Source: Pisolithus tinctorius
Taxonomy: Eukaryota; Basidiomycota; Agaricomycetes; Boletales; Pisolithaceae
Length of the DNA stretch: 64,000 nucleotides
Reading direction: 5' to 3'
NCBI GenBank assembly: GCA_024663395.1
Contig: JANFAH010000027.1
Location: forward strand, 248,001-312,000
The notes below the pieces were generated by a model. The model made no database searches, had not been told where the DNA came from, and saw only the letters and a program-made list of their open reading frames with translations. The translations under genes were made by a program, and so were the position numbers. Shown piece after piece: positions 23,198 to 34,120 of this stretch (positions are counted from its first letter, which is position 1; each line of letters starts with the position of its first letter).

Positions 23198-26100
23198 TTA
23201 TGGCAGAGGTTGGTATGGGCCAGGTTTGTGTGGATAACATTCATGGAAAGCAGAAACTATGTTGGAGGCATGACCCAGCTCAGTTGCAAGCAACCAAGAG
23301 GTTTCCTTGTCAGTGTTCTCATAACCAGCCCAGTGGACTAGGTACAAGAGTTGACAGTGGTGGTGATGGCAGTCCACCTTAGAGTTGAGTATCTCTGACA
23401 CTTTGTACTCCAGGTCACCATTGACATCCACTGGTGGAGGTAGAGGTTGTTGTCAGTTTGGGAAAGGGTTAGCCACTGTGGTTTCCAGTTGTAAGACATG
23501 GAAGAGCAGGTGTACCAAGCACATAGAGTCAGGGAGCTTAAGGGTGACAGAGTGTGTACCTGGCCTGGCCAAGATGGTGAATGGACCTAAGTACTTTTTG
23601 GAGAGTTTTTCTGAAGGATGAGTGGAGCAGAAGTACCTGGCTTTGACATAGGCCTGTTCCCTGACCTTGAACTCAGGCAGAGGTATACATTTGGCATCTG
23701 CCAGACCCTGGTAGTGCTGCTGAGTGGCAGACATTTCAGAGTGGAGGAAGTCATGAAGAGCAGAGTGCTTGATGACATAGTTGTGAGCCTGTGGAGAGGT
23801 GAAGTCTTGGTCAGGGACCACAGACAGGTTTGGATGATATCCCTTGTTAGTGAAGAAGGGAGAAACTCTGGTAGTCACACTTGGTGCATTGTTGAAAGCA
23901 AACTCCACTAGAGGTAACAGCTCAGCCCAGTTGTCTTGTTGGTAGTTACAGTAGACACAAAGGTACTGCTCAAGGGTCTGGTTCATTTGCTTGGTCTGGC
24001 CATCACCTTCTGGGTGGTAACCTGAAGTGAAGAGAAGATGCATATCAAGGGCCTTTCCTAGAGAGTGGAAGAAGTGTGAGATGAACTCAGGACCTCTGTC
24101 ACAGGTGACATTAGCTGGTACTCTGTGCTTGGAGAAGACATGGGTAAGGAAGAGCTTAGCAAGTTTGGCAGAGGTGACAGAGTCATGGGTGGGGATGAAC
24201 ACTGCTTGCTTTGAGAGGCAGTCCACTACCACAAGGATGGCAGAGTAACCATCGGAGTTGGGAAGGTGTTTGATGAAGTCCATGGAGATGGAGTTCCAAG
24301 GTCTCTCTGGGACAGGGAGTTGCTTCAGCAGACCATAGGGGCAGTGACATGGAGTTTTGCTCCATCCACAGGCGGTGCAGGACCTGATGTATTCTTTCAT
24401 GTCGGAGTGGAGGCTAGGCCACACATAGTCCCTGCAGACAAGTTCTAGGGTGCGGTTTTGCCTGAAATGGCCTGCTAGAGGGTGGTCATGCTTGAACTGA
24501 AGCACTTGGAGGTGGAGATCATCAATGTCAGGGACAAAGATGTGACTGTCAAGGTGGAGTAGACCATCAGAGTCCAGGGACCACCAAGGCTTAGTCAGAG
24601 TTGGGAGATGGCTGGCAGAGACAGGGTCAGAGGGTAAGGTGGAGATGATGTCAGAATGCAACCACTTGACATTGAAGACCATGGTGGCATGGAGCACAGG
24701 TGCAATGAGGGTAGTGGTACAGAGGGACATTGTGAGCTGTTCCTGTGTAAACATAGGGCAGAGATTGTGAGGGTTTACCTGCACATAGTCCCTATCCCCC
24801 CCTTTTGGGTAGACATCCCAATGGCATGTAAGGGCATTGGGCTTGGCTCCTAAGTGGCCAGGTCAGAAGTGGATAGAGAGATTAAACTGGGAAAGGTACT
24901 CCAACCAGCAGGCCTGTCAACAGGTGAGAACCTTAGAAGTGGAAAAATACTCAAGGTTTTTGTGGTCCATCACCACATTGACAGGTAAGGCAGAGCCTTC
25001 TAGGTAATGCTGCCAATGGCAGAAAGCCTCAAAGATGGCCAACAGCTCCTTATCATGGGTATCATAGTTGAGTTCTGGCATGGTCATGGTGTGGGAGTAG
25101 AAAGCGACTGGGCAGAGTTCACTGTCAGAGCAGGTGAGCAACAAAATACCAGCAATGGCATACTTGGAGGCATCAGTTTCAACTGTAAGTGGAGTGTCAG
25201 GAACCCAATGAGTGAGGACAGGAGCAGAGCTGAAGGCATCCTTCAGGCAGAGGAAGGCAGAGTGGCACTCCTCAGAAAAGTTCCAAGGAGTGCCCTTTCA
25301 TGTGAGGTGAGTGAGTGGAACAACAATGTCAGAGTAGTTATTAATGAATCATCTATAGAAATTTGTGAAGCCAAGGAAGGACTGGATGTCTCACACCTTC
25401 TGCAGCTCAGGCCAGTCACAGACTGCCTGAACTTTCTTGGCAGACATGGTGAGACCAGAGGGAGAGAGAATGTAGCCAAGGTACTTGACAGAGTCAGAGT
25501 GGAACTTGCACTTCTCTGGCTTGGCATGGAGACCATGCTTTTGAAGGTGGCAGAGTACCTCTTTTACATGTTCACAGTGTGACTCCTGTAGAAATATCTG
25601 TAGGCCACCTCAGTAGTGAACAAACTACTGAGGGAATACTAGTAGCAAATACTACAAGTATGTGCACTATTTCAGCTTGTGTAAGCAGCCAAAACATTGC
25701 ACAGTGGTCAAGTACCACAGGGGCACTTTATGTTCCAACAACTCCATGTCCTGCAAATAAATTAGGATGTCATCAAGGTATACCATGATGCAGACATCGA
25801 GCATGTCCACAAAGATGCTATTAACGAATCACTGGAAAGCTGCAGGCATGTTAGTCAGACCAAAGGGCATTACCTGCCACTTGTAAGAACCATAATGAGT
25901 GTGGAAAGCCATTTTCCATTCATCTCCATCTGCCATGCATACTAGATGATAGGCATGGCAGAGGTCGATCTTGGTGTAGACTTTGGTGCAGCTCAGAGAA
26001 TTGAGCAAGTTGGAGATGAGTGGCAGTGGATAGTGATCTTTTTTTGTGATTTTATTGAGCCCTTGATAGTCTACACAGAGGCAGAGTGAACCATCCTTCT

Positions 26101-27076
26101 TCTTTACAAAGAGGACAGGGGTACCATGAGCAGAGGTGGACTGCTTGATGAAGCTGTAGCCAAGATGCTCATTGATGAAGGTGTGGAGAGCTTCAAGCTC
26201 TGGTGGAGACAGAGAGTAGATCATGCTGATAGGTGGAGAAGCTCCTTCCTCAAGGTTGATCTTGAGATCAAACGAGCAGTGTGGCAGAAGTTTGGTAGCC
26301 TTGTCCTTACTAAAGACATCAGCAAACTTGTGATACTCAGGAGGGACCAAGGAGAGGTCAGGAGGCAGAGAGGAAGCAGAGGATGCATGAAGCTTCACAT
26401 CATCAGTGGAGAGCTGAAAGCAGAACTGTCTAGAGCCAGGGAGAGCACAGGCTCTGACATATGTGGCAGCATTGATGAGTGAGACAAGTGGAGTGGAGTG
26501 TGGTGAGTCAGTTGGAGGTGCAGTCAGAGCTGCAAACAGAGCAGAGGGTGTCAGATCTGGAGCAGAGGTTGCAGCAGAGGGTGATGAAGGTGCTTGGGGT
26601 GTCAGCATTCCCTGTAGCAGTGGTTTAAATGATATACTGCCCAGTACCCAGTCAATTGATGGATTGAAGCAGGTGAGCCAGTTGTGTCCTAATACCAGCA
26701 AACAAGAAGAATCCAATGGAGTAACATAAAATGAAACAGAGTTGACATTGCCAGAAGGAAAGTGGAGGGAAAGATCTACTTCTTGGGAAATGATAGTATT
26801 TGTACTACCATCAAACAAGCAGAGCAGAATTGGCAGAGAAACTGAGGAAACAGGAGTAGCATATTTTTTGATTATGGACAGGTCTACAAAACAATGGGAA
26901 GAGCCAGAATCAATCAATGCAGAAACAGTATCAACAGAATAATCAAGAAGAGTTACAGATGGAAGTAAAGAGTTGGGACTAGAAAGAGCAGATGTGTTGA
27001 GTTGGATGTCCAGTTGTGCACAGTTGGGATCAATGCTTCCTCCAGGCTGTGTGAGCTCCCTGGAGGAGTGGACTAA
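23198..27076 (-). pseudogene. pol: Element C pol, seven TGA stops and a solo-LTR insertion
   Basis: Read from 27076 downward. It holds protease (ALIDSGSSHCF near 26910), RT (26300-25750, YLDDILIY split by the insertion border), RNase H (VETDASKYA near 25190), integrase (24650-23850, SMDFIKHLP, TCDRGPEF, DGQTKQMN) and chromodomain (23198-23431). Stops: 25829 and others near 25390, 25348, 25297, 24915, 24865 and 23453, all TGA. In the integrase the third catalytic Glu is Lys (DGQTKQ), a G-to-A change. The stop at 23453 matches that at 6278 in B. Inactive by these lesions. Confidence 0.9.
25582..25745. repeat. 154-bp solo LTR or short TG..CA insertion in C
   Basis: Relative to B, element C has an extra 25587-25740, bounded by the direct repeat ACTCC (25582-25586, 25741-25745). 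It begins TGTAGAA and ends TTCCAACA, as an LTR would. The insert plus duplication is 159 bp, so the pol frame is preserved. No other copy was noticed in the window. Confidence 0.8.
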
Positions 27077-28341
27077 TTCTTTGGCTCTGCCTTCTCTGCA
27101 GGTGGAGGAGGTGGAGTTCCAGCTGTAGCTGCATGGGCTTTGGCTGCACAAGAGGTAGACTTGGGACAGTCCTTGGTGGAGTGGCCAGCCTCACCACAGA
27201 AGAGGTGGAGGTTGTTTTTCATCCTGCACTGCTGTTCAGTGGAGGTGAGTTTGCCATCCTTACCCAGTAGGTGGGAAATGTCAGACTTGGGTGGATCTTT
27301 CTGTTTGCCCTTGCCCATGGCATCAGACTTTGGAGCAGAGGCAGAGGATGATGACTTTGACTTGTTGTCAGAGTTGGAGGACTGCAACTTATCAGTGGCA
27401 GATTTGGTAGTGCACAAGATCTCTGCTTTACACTCCCAGTAGTGTGCATCAATGGTCTGGGCAAGTTTGCAGAGTTGTGCAAGGGTAGAAGGTTTTCTGA
27501 CATGAGCAATCTCATCCTTGATGCAGTCTGGAAGTCTGCTATAGAAGTGGTGGTGGAGTGTGCTGACACCATAGTCTTTGACCTGTGAAGCCCAATGATT
27601 GAACTCCACCATGTATTTGGTAATCTGAGAACCATCTTTCATAGTGAGGTTCTTGAGTTGCTGGATGGTGTCAGCTATGGTGCCATGCAGACTGAAATTA
27701 GTTGTGAGCTCATGTAAGAACTCATGATAGTCATCCATCCAGAGTGGACAGTCATAATTTTCAGGATTTAGTAGGTCTGGCTTGAACCAAGCCAGGGCCA
27801 TACCCTTAAGATAAGACTGAGCGAAGGTAACCTTCACCCTGTCAGAGCAGAATGCATGGGGGCAGTCTTGGAAGTTCAACTCACACTGCACAAGGATCTT
27901 GTGGAGTTTCTTTGGGTCAGAGCTGTCAAAGGTGTTGGGCTTGCAGACTTTGGTTTTCAGAGCAGAGTCCCCAGTGTGTGAACTAGACTGTGCAAGTGCA
28001 TGAACAGCTCTAGCAAGAGCAACAAAGGGGTCCTCTGGCAGCTCAGCCAGGTCTTTGGGGATATCCCTGTCACTGCTGCCCCTGCCATTGGGATCACCAT
28101 CAGGATCATTAGGACTGGGGTCAGGTCCATCACCTTGGATAGGAGGTGACAGAGTATGGAAAATAGTTGGGTGGAGGTTGGAGTGACCAGCCTGTGAAGT
28201 GCTTTTGCCTTCAGTGTGAGAGCGGCATTGAGCAGAGAAGGATTGGAATTGTTCAACAATGGAAGGGAGTCGATGTGAATTAGCTAGTGCTGCAGCAAGG
28301 TTCTCAGCAACCTCTCTCTGGGATTGAGCTTGAGTTCTCAT
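27073..28341 (-). CDS. gag: Element C gag, open reading frame
   Basis: 422 codons from the ATG of MRTQAQSQREV (28341-28339) to TAG at 27073, with no internal stop. It has the same layout as B gag, plus a GKGKQKDPP segment missing from B. The zinc knuckle reads HLFCGEAGHSTKDC: the first cysteine is histidine, so zinc binding is likely impaired. A longer in-frame extension upstream lies in the LTR and is not coding. The gag protein would coat the RNA in cytoplasmic particles. It is open despite age, but its pol partner is broken. Confidence 0.85.
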   Translation of the reverse strand: MRTQAQSQREVAENLAAALANSHRLPSIVEQFQSFSAQCRSHTEGKSTSQAGHSNLHPTIFHTLSPPIQGDGPDPSPNDPDGDPNGRGSSDRDIPKDLAELPEDPFVALARAVHALAQSSSHTGDSALKTKVCKPNTFDSSDPKKLHKILVQCELNFQDCPHAFCSDRVKVTFAQSYLKGMALAWFKPDLLNPENYDCPLWMDDYHEFLHELTTNFSLHGTIADTIQQLKNLTMKDGSQITKYMVEFNHWASQVKDYGVSTLHHHFYSRLPDCIKDEIAHVRKPSTLAQLCKLAQTIDAHYWECKAEILCTTKSATDKLQSSNSDNKSKSSSSASAPKSDAMGKGKQKDPPKSDISHLLGKDGKLTSTEQQCRMKNNLHLFCGEAGHSTKDCPKSTSCAAKAHAATAGTPPPPPAEKAEPKN

Positions 28342-28390
28342 AATGGTGTAAGTTTTTTTGGAAGACAGAAAACAAGATCGTACAAGTGTC

Positions 28391-28403
28391 AGTATGAATA
28401 TAC
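28391..28403 (-). other. Element C self-priming primer-binding site
   Basis: The plus-strand sequence AGTATGAATATAC just inside the LTR pairs, in the transcript, with AGTACGAATATC of the LTR (28688-28699), as in B. Confidence 0.7.
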
Positions 28404-29138
28404 TGTCAAGTCTGTGCCTACTCCAACCAACTCCTATGCTAGACAAGGTCTGGGAAGGGCCTGGAAGCAAGTCCAACACAAAGGAACAGAACTCCAACTG
28501 GCAGAGTGTTGGCAGGAACAAAGTCTGCTGAAGAAGAGGCAGAGCAGAGTGAGGGCATTGGGTTTAGCTCATGCACTACCCCCTTGCATGATCTCAGCCC
28601 TCATATTTCAGAGGTAGAGACCAGACAGATAGCCAGAGGTAACTCTGACAGACAGAAGTCAGAGACAGAAGGAGTAGGAACTAAGTTGATATTCGTACTG
28701 AAGAACAGTGGAGTACAATACATGCTTTTATACTACTATGGAGGTACAGTAATTGGAATCAGAACTGACATATGGAGACTCATAAAATTTCAAGTAAAAA
28801 CTTCCTAGACAATGAATGAAGGGTAGACAGAGGACATATGAATGGGTAACATAGTACATCCCAAAAAGGGAACAGTCCAGGTGCTGGACCATGTGGTGTG
28901 TGCACTGTGGAGTACCTGACTGTGTGCTGTCAGGGAGAAGTCTGAAGGGTGGTCACATGACTCCACAGAGAACAGTCCACATGGTCCAGTAGGAGAGCTG
29001 AACAAGTCCAACAGCAGTTGGAGTGGAGATGGTTCATAAACAATAGAAGGTGGGCAGAGTTGGTGCAGAGTAAGTGAATGACAGGCAGAAAAGGGTGTGG
29101 AGTAAGTGAGGACCCAGGATGAATGCATGGTCATGACA
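28404..29138 (-). repeat. Element C 5' LTR
   Basis: 735 bp, with TATA (28728-28734 on the complementary strand, reading TATAAAA) and the start motif at 28688-28699. It pairs with 20869-21603. Confidence 0.95.
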
Positions 29139-29143
29139 GGGTG

Positions 29144-29466
29144 GCAATATGTTGGTAGTTTATGTAGAGGACTGCTGCTGCACTGACCCCTTCATCTGTG
29201 CATGATCTGTCTGTGAACACCAGGGTCTGGTCCTTGATCTTTGTGAAGCACTTGACTGCTTCCTTTTTGTCTGGGGCTATGGCAATTGTATGTGTGGGTA
29301 GGGTGCTAGGGGGCAGCAGGCATGGGTGGATTACCTCGATGGTTCTTGGGTTGATTTCTAGGTTGTGGAAGAGGTGATGTAGAGCTGTACAATGGCATTT
29401 TATGTTCCTTTTTGCTGCTCTATTGATATGTTGATGTAGCAGGTGTGTGTCTGGGAGTGATGCCAA
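29144..29466 (-). pseudogene. LINE RNase H domain, part 1 (5'-truncated)
   Basis: Open frame from about 29466 down to the C insertion. The first RNase H strand is VFTDRSCTDEGVSAAAVLY near 29205. The preceding residues resemble the linker between RT and RNase H; RT is missing, so the LINE is 5'-truncated, as LINE copies usually are. Confidence 0.75.
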
Positions 29467-29470
29467 TGTC

Positions 29471-29847
29471 AGAAAATCTGTATATTAGTTTCAATGCATC
29501 ACAAGCGATTGCAATGCCCACAATCAAATGCATAATTAAAATGGCATTGCAATACTAAAGTTTTCTATGTAATCAGACTTACAATAGGCATTGTTATGGC
29601 ATAGCAAGGTAATATTTGGGGGTCAATAGTACAAACATAGTGCCATCACCCCTACATCGCAATGCAATTATAATGTAATTATAATGATTGTTATGATAGC
29701 CTTGTCATGTGACAAACATCCAGACCCTGGGCACTGCCATCCTACCATAATTGGACTTGCAATGTATTGCAACAAGAGCTGAGGATCGCAATACACTTTG
29801 GACTAAGGCAACAAAAATTTTATATTATATTACCTTTTGTAATCTTA
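29471..29847. other. AT-rich intergenic stretch with repeated TTGCAAT/GCAATGC words
   Basis: No coding capacity. Clearly more AT-rich than its surroundings, with many near-palindromic words such as GATTGCAATG, GGCATTGCAAT, ATCGCAATGCAATT and TTGCAATGTATTGCAA. It may be the only non-transposon DNA in the left half of the window. Confidence 0.4.
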
Positions 29848-30324
29848 TGTCACAATTGTGTCCAGACCACCCTAGACCAGCTCTACCCCAGTCTCAACCA
29901 GCCTCATCCAACCCTTGCCCCAGTCCCAGCCTTAACCCTTTGACCTAGAAACATGTTAGCTCACGAGGCACTGCAAGGCAGTGCCCAGTCAAGTTGTTCA
30001 CTCAGTTGGTACCAGGCTGGTGTAACACCTGGCCCAGCCACAGGTCCTGCCCCAGTTCCCAGTAAATCCCTTGTTCATACTTTTGATTGATAATATTCTT
30101 TATAACATTACTTACCAATCAGTTTACCATCCACCATTGTACTGGTGCAGACTGGTCTCCAGTGCTACATTACGCTTACTTTACCTTTAGTATTTAAGCC
30201 ATAGGATAATCTGTTTTAGCAGCAGTCTGAAATCAACTTAGTCTTGTCAAAACCTAGTCCCCTCTGTTCTCTGTCTCCTGTCTCCCAACTGGACTATGGC
30301 CCATGCAAGGGAATAGCACTGTGC
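29848..30324 (+). repeat. Element I LTR, first part (D/A family)
   Basis: Aligns with the A LTR (11418-11885) from TGTCAC to GAATAGCACTGTGC, with TATTTAA near 30191 and AGTCTGAAATC near 30225. It stops abruptly; the missing end of such an LTR is at 35560-35673 in the opposite orientation. Confidence 0.8.
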
Positions 30325-31222
30325 TGTCACACACCAAAGGTGTTTGGTGAGGTGGACATGGATGCAGCTGATGAATGGAGATGAAGACCATAGCCCTCAT
30401 GCGAAGCAGGACAGCCAGAAATGTTGGCAGTCATCCCTCACACAAGAACAAGTCATCAGTGCCAAAGAAAAAAGAAGGAAGGGAGTTAAGTGCCAATGAA
30501 AATTCTTAAGCAGCTGTGTATGGCATTCCAGTTTTCGACATATCTCCACCAATTCTGCAGATACCGACACCATTCCCACACTTGCTTATAGTGCTCAGCC
30601 ATGTGATCCTCCCTTCCAGAATTGGAAAGGATTTGCACACTCCACACATTTCTACAGCACTCCCTCCAAAAGATGCTCATTTCGCTAATTCTTCTGATAT
30701 GGCTGCCTCCACATCAATCATTTTGCTTGTCCCCTTCACTAGGGACCATGGCTATGTATATCTACCAGGAGTTCCTACTAGCTTCTGTCCTGAAGCATCC
30801 TGGTACATCCCATCCTCATCTGCCCCCTCTCAGCCCATCCAGCTTGGACAGTGCATTCTTTTTGTCAGTATGACCTCTAGGAGGACGTTCTTTGGTTGCC
30901 TCAGGTCTGTCATTCACTTGGAAAGGTCTTATGTGGTCATTTCAGTCTCTCTGGTCCAAGAAGCATATGGATCCTTCCTCCCTGCTCCCTGCAATGTCTT
31001 CATACCAGTCTCGTCCATCATTCTTCCAAAATTGTGACAGCTACAGTATAATCTACTGTTCTCCACTCTCCCTGATCGCATCCATGATGAGTATGATGCA
31101 CATCTTGCCTCTTTATTGCAAGATACAGCAGAAGATGCTCCCCCTTCATCCTCTCTTCCAACAGAGCCTCATTCATGAAGTTTTTACTTGCTTCACTGAG
31201 AGGACAGTAAGGGGGGGAAAGT
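30325..31222 (+). mobile_element. Element H internal remnant and polypurine tract
   Basis: About 900 bp with no clear protein domain. It ends in AAGGGGGGGAAAG (31209-31221), a polypurine tract directly before the H LTR, so it should be the 3' end of H's internal region. Open frames (for example 30516-31037) are not recognisable. The left border is set by the end of the I LTR. Confidence 0.45.
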
Positions 31223-32127
31223 TGCAATCCCCTATGCTCCTGTCACCCCACAGACCCCCAAAGCTTGACCCCTGTTGACATCTGACTCACCCTGTCCACT
31301 TTTGGATGTACTATATTGGCATCAGATCAGTGCTGCCTCTCTGTCATCCCACTTTGGCCCAGAGGCAATCTCTTCAAGATGTGACATGCACAGCCTCCCC
31401 CTAATGTGATTCCAGTGTGCTTTCCCAGTTCCTGACATTACTTGACTCATACTTTGACATTCTGACTGTCTTTGACTCACCTATTGCCAATACTTACCAA
31501 TCTTTTGACTTTGCTTACTGGTTCTTCACTTTTTGGCTTACTTGTTCTTACCAACACTCACCAGTGCTTTCTAAGATGATTACCCACCACTTACATTCCT
31601 TACTCATCAGTTACCAATCACTTACCAAGTGTTTGCACCTTGTTTTCCATAGGCAATGCCCCTGTACTGTATATAAATCACTGTACTTAGATAGTTGAGA
31701 AAGAAGAAGATGTCAGAGAGCCCCTCTTGCTCGCATTTTATCATCTCTCAGTAAATCATTCATCAGCTTTGATAGTTGAGACTTTATTGAGGGTCTAGCT
31801 ATTGTCTACTTTGTTTATCATCATCTATCATCAATAAACTTCACTCCAAGTCCTCCCTGAGCTCAGTGCAGCTCAGAGCATCGAATTAAGTCGCCATCCA
31901 TCCTTCTGTAGGCTGACAGCAGTCTACCCTATCACTTCCTGTCACATTCTTGCTCTCTCTTTGTCAGGAGCACCCCCAACCCTCAGCACTCATCTTTGAG
32001 TGTTGTAGCTTGCAAAAACCCTTACCAATCAAAGGTTCTACCATCTGGGTACCACATAGGCACACCACCACTCACTCTTTTTGTCTTTTGTGTTGGTTTC
32101 CACCACTGAACCTCACTTTGACTCACA
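31223..32127 (+). repeat. Element H LTR, left copy
   Basis: About 905 bp from TGCAATCCCC to GACTCACA. An inverted, closely similar copy lies at 35674-36575 and begins TGTGATCC in LTR sense, giving TGTGA/TCACA ends. A TATATAA box lies near 31669. The sequence shared by the two copies ends at the same base on both sides. Confidence 0.75.
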
Positions 32128-32430
32128 GTGAGCCTGTCAACAAGATTGTAAATATCATCTCTTGAATACTGTTGATCCCATTCCCTAGACCCAGGATATA
32201 AGCATGCAATGGACACCACAAACTCAGGCCAGCTCAAATGCTCCTTGACAAACTTGTACCAGGCATTAGAACTTGTGCCACCTGCATACCAACATGCCCA
32301 TTTGGCCCATTCTTGATCGTTGAAACACTCCACATGTTTGCAAAGTCTTCAAACACTTTTGAGATACCTAAAAAGGTCAGTTGCACATCCTGAGAATTGT
32401 GGTGCATCACTCGAATGTCTCAGTGGCATT
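32128..32430 (-). pseudogene. gag: Element G gag, N-terminal part
   Basis: Read from about 32430 downward: MPLRHSSDAPQFSG, one TGA near 32350, then WYKFVKEHLSWPEFVV and CLYPGSREWDQQYS, a gag signature of the J-like lineage. It is cut at the H LTR. The matching C-terminal part lies on the plus strand at 36593 on the far side of the inverted H LTR. Confidence 0.7.
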
Positions 32431-32699
32431 CCCTTGATCCACTTTGGCACATTCTCACAGCTTCTTCATAAAATTTCCACAATCAACTTGCCTTCAGAAT
32501 TTGCTCTCAACTCATGTGACTTTCATGAACATTGCTTGCCTGTCATTTTCTGCTCAAGTAGAAGACCTGAAAATTTCCTAAATCCTGAGTGCAGATTGCA
32601 GCAAAACTAAAAATTCCAAAAGACTTAGCTAATTGTTCTGAGTGCTTGTGGTGATAAGGTGGTGACTTCTTTCTCCAAAATGAGTGGAACCCCCCCTTG

Positions 32700-32711
32700 C
32701 AGTGGGCTCCA
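32700..32711 (-). other. Element G tRNA-type primer-binding site
   Basis: On the minus strand TGGAGCCCACTG follows the LTR end CCTACAT. It is the same site as in J, supporting a shared lineage. Confidence 0.6.
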
Positions 32712-32713
32712 GA

Positions 32714-33173
32714 TGTAGGAATTGGTAATAGATGGTACCTTGAATTAGTAAATGTCAGTGATGGGCAAGTATTGTGCTCAACCCAAGAGGGAGGTTCTCA
32801 CTGGAGAAAAGAAGTGTAGTAAAAAGGTGAAAAATGCGAACTGAAAAGAATACTTAGCTCTGTTTGTCTAATACCTCTTGCCAGACCTCCTGGCCCTTTG
32901 GGTACTCCCCAAAGTAATAATTCTAACTTCAAAAACTCACCAAATTGCAAGACTATATCACCCTACTACTGAGGGCCTCTGACATGGATTGCTTCTTTGG
33001 TAGACTGAACTCTCATGAACACAGCACACATGCTTAGTCAGCAATGTGGCTGCTTGCCACCAAGTCCAGGGGTACAAACACAAAAACAAAAGCAAGAAAT
33101 AAAACAAGTCCCTCAACCCCTAAACTCCTGACCAAGACAGATTCTCCTAGGGAACTTGAACTTGTTCCCTACA
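32714..33173 (-). repeat. Element G 5' LTR
   Basis: 460 bp. On the plus strand it begins TGTAGGAATTGG and ends GTTCCCTACA. It abuts the broken end of the I pol, so G inserted into I within the RT. Confidence 0.7.
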
Positions 33174-33177
33174 CTGG

Positions 33178-34114
33178 TAGTCAGGTTTGTGTCAATGACG
33201 ACCCAGAGAGCTTGCAGCTTGACCAGGGATAGCAAGTAGATGGTTCCAACAGGTGGTGTAGTACCCTCTTCCAATTCAATCTTAAGGTCATACTCCCAGT
33301 GTGGGGGGAGAGTAGATGCCTTGGCTTTGCTAAAGACATCAGCAAAGTCATGGTAGTCCTTTGGTACACCAGCCAGGTCTGGTGGAGGACTGGTAGAGGT
33401 AGACCAGGCCAGGACTGGGTCCAGTGGGTGTAGATGAAGTTGGAATTGGGTAGATCCCTCTAGCTTGCAAGCACATACATACACAGCTGCATTGATCAGG
33501 GCAATAGGGGGAGCTTTCAGGGGGGTGCAAGCCAGTGAGTCAATAGACAGTACAGATGGCACAGGGCCAGGGTTGGGTTGGTCAGGTAGACTGGGATTGG
33601 GAAGACCAGTTAAGACTGGTGTGGCAGGGGGTGTCAATGGGGTTGGCATTCCTCCTGTAGATGTCCAGAAAGTTAGACTGCTCAGTACCCAATCAATCAA
33701 TGGATTGTAGCAGGTGAGCCAGTCATGTCCAAGGACTATCTTACCTTCAGAATCCAATGGGGCTAGAAACAGGGTTACCAGGGTGACATCGCCAGTCACA
33801 AATTGAACTGAAAGATCTACTGCTTGAGTGATAATGAAACTTGATGACCCATCAAAGAGCTGGAGTTGGATAGGGGACACAGAGTAAGGGGCAAATGAAT
33901 GTTGATTAACAAAATCTTTATCTATGAAGCTATGTGTGGAACTGGAGTCCACTAGTGTACGAAACTGGGGCAAATTGTGACTCATAATAGAAACATGGGG
34001 AGTTAATGAGTTTGGATTGGAAAGAGCAGACACATTGAGACAGGCCTCCATGGGTGCATAGCTGGAGTCAACACAGCTCTCAGTCTGTGTAGAGTCCTGA
34101 GAGCTGCTACCTAT
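33178..34114 (-). pseudogene. pol: Element I pol, protease and start of RT only
   Basis: D-family pol in the -1 frame, open from the slippery site. The protease motif reads VDSSSTHSF (Gly of DSG lost). VLGHDWLTCYNPLIDWV and the RT entry LKIELEEGTTPP follow. It stops at IDTNLTT, the point where the G LTR begins; RT catalytic part, RNase H, integrase and chromodomain are absent here. Confidence 0.85.
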
Positions 34115-34120
34115 TTTTTT
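34073..34120 (-). promoter_or_regulatory. Element I gag-pol -1 frameshift signal
   Basis: A AAA AAA (34114-34120) abuts the gag TAG (34111-34113). Six bases from the heptamer an 11-bp stem begins: GCAGCTCTCAG (34097-34107) with CTGAGAGCTGT (34073-34083). Compared with D, one C-G pair is a T-A pair, a compensated change. Confidence 0.75.

Larger units (their letters stand above)
20864..29143 (-). mobile_element. Element C, second full copy of the B family
   Basis: A complete element at 20869-29138 on the minus strand, with 735-bp LTRs and target duplication GGGTG (20864-20868, 29139-29143). It has the same order as B: gag, -1 pol, chromodomain, convergent antisense gene. Gag is open; pol has seven TGA stops; the slippery heptamer is degraded to A AAG AAT. 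A 154-bp solo LTR sits in its RT. Pol without that insertion and its duplication is again 3720 nt, as in B and D. Confidence 0.95.

Noticed and set aside
28342..28521. N-terminal extension of C gag
   Set aside because: It reads through the priming site and into the LTR; the B and C gags align from the internal ATG.
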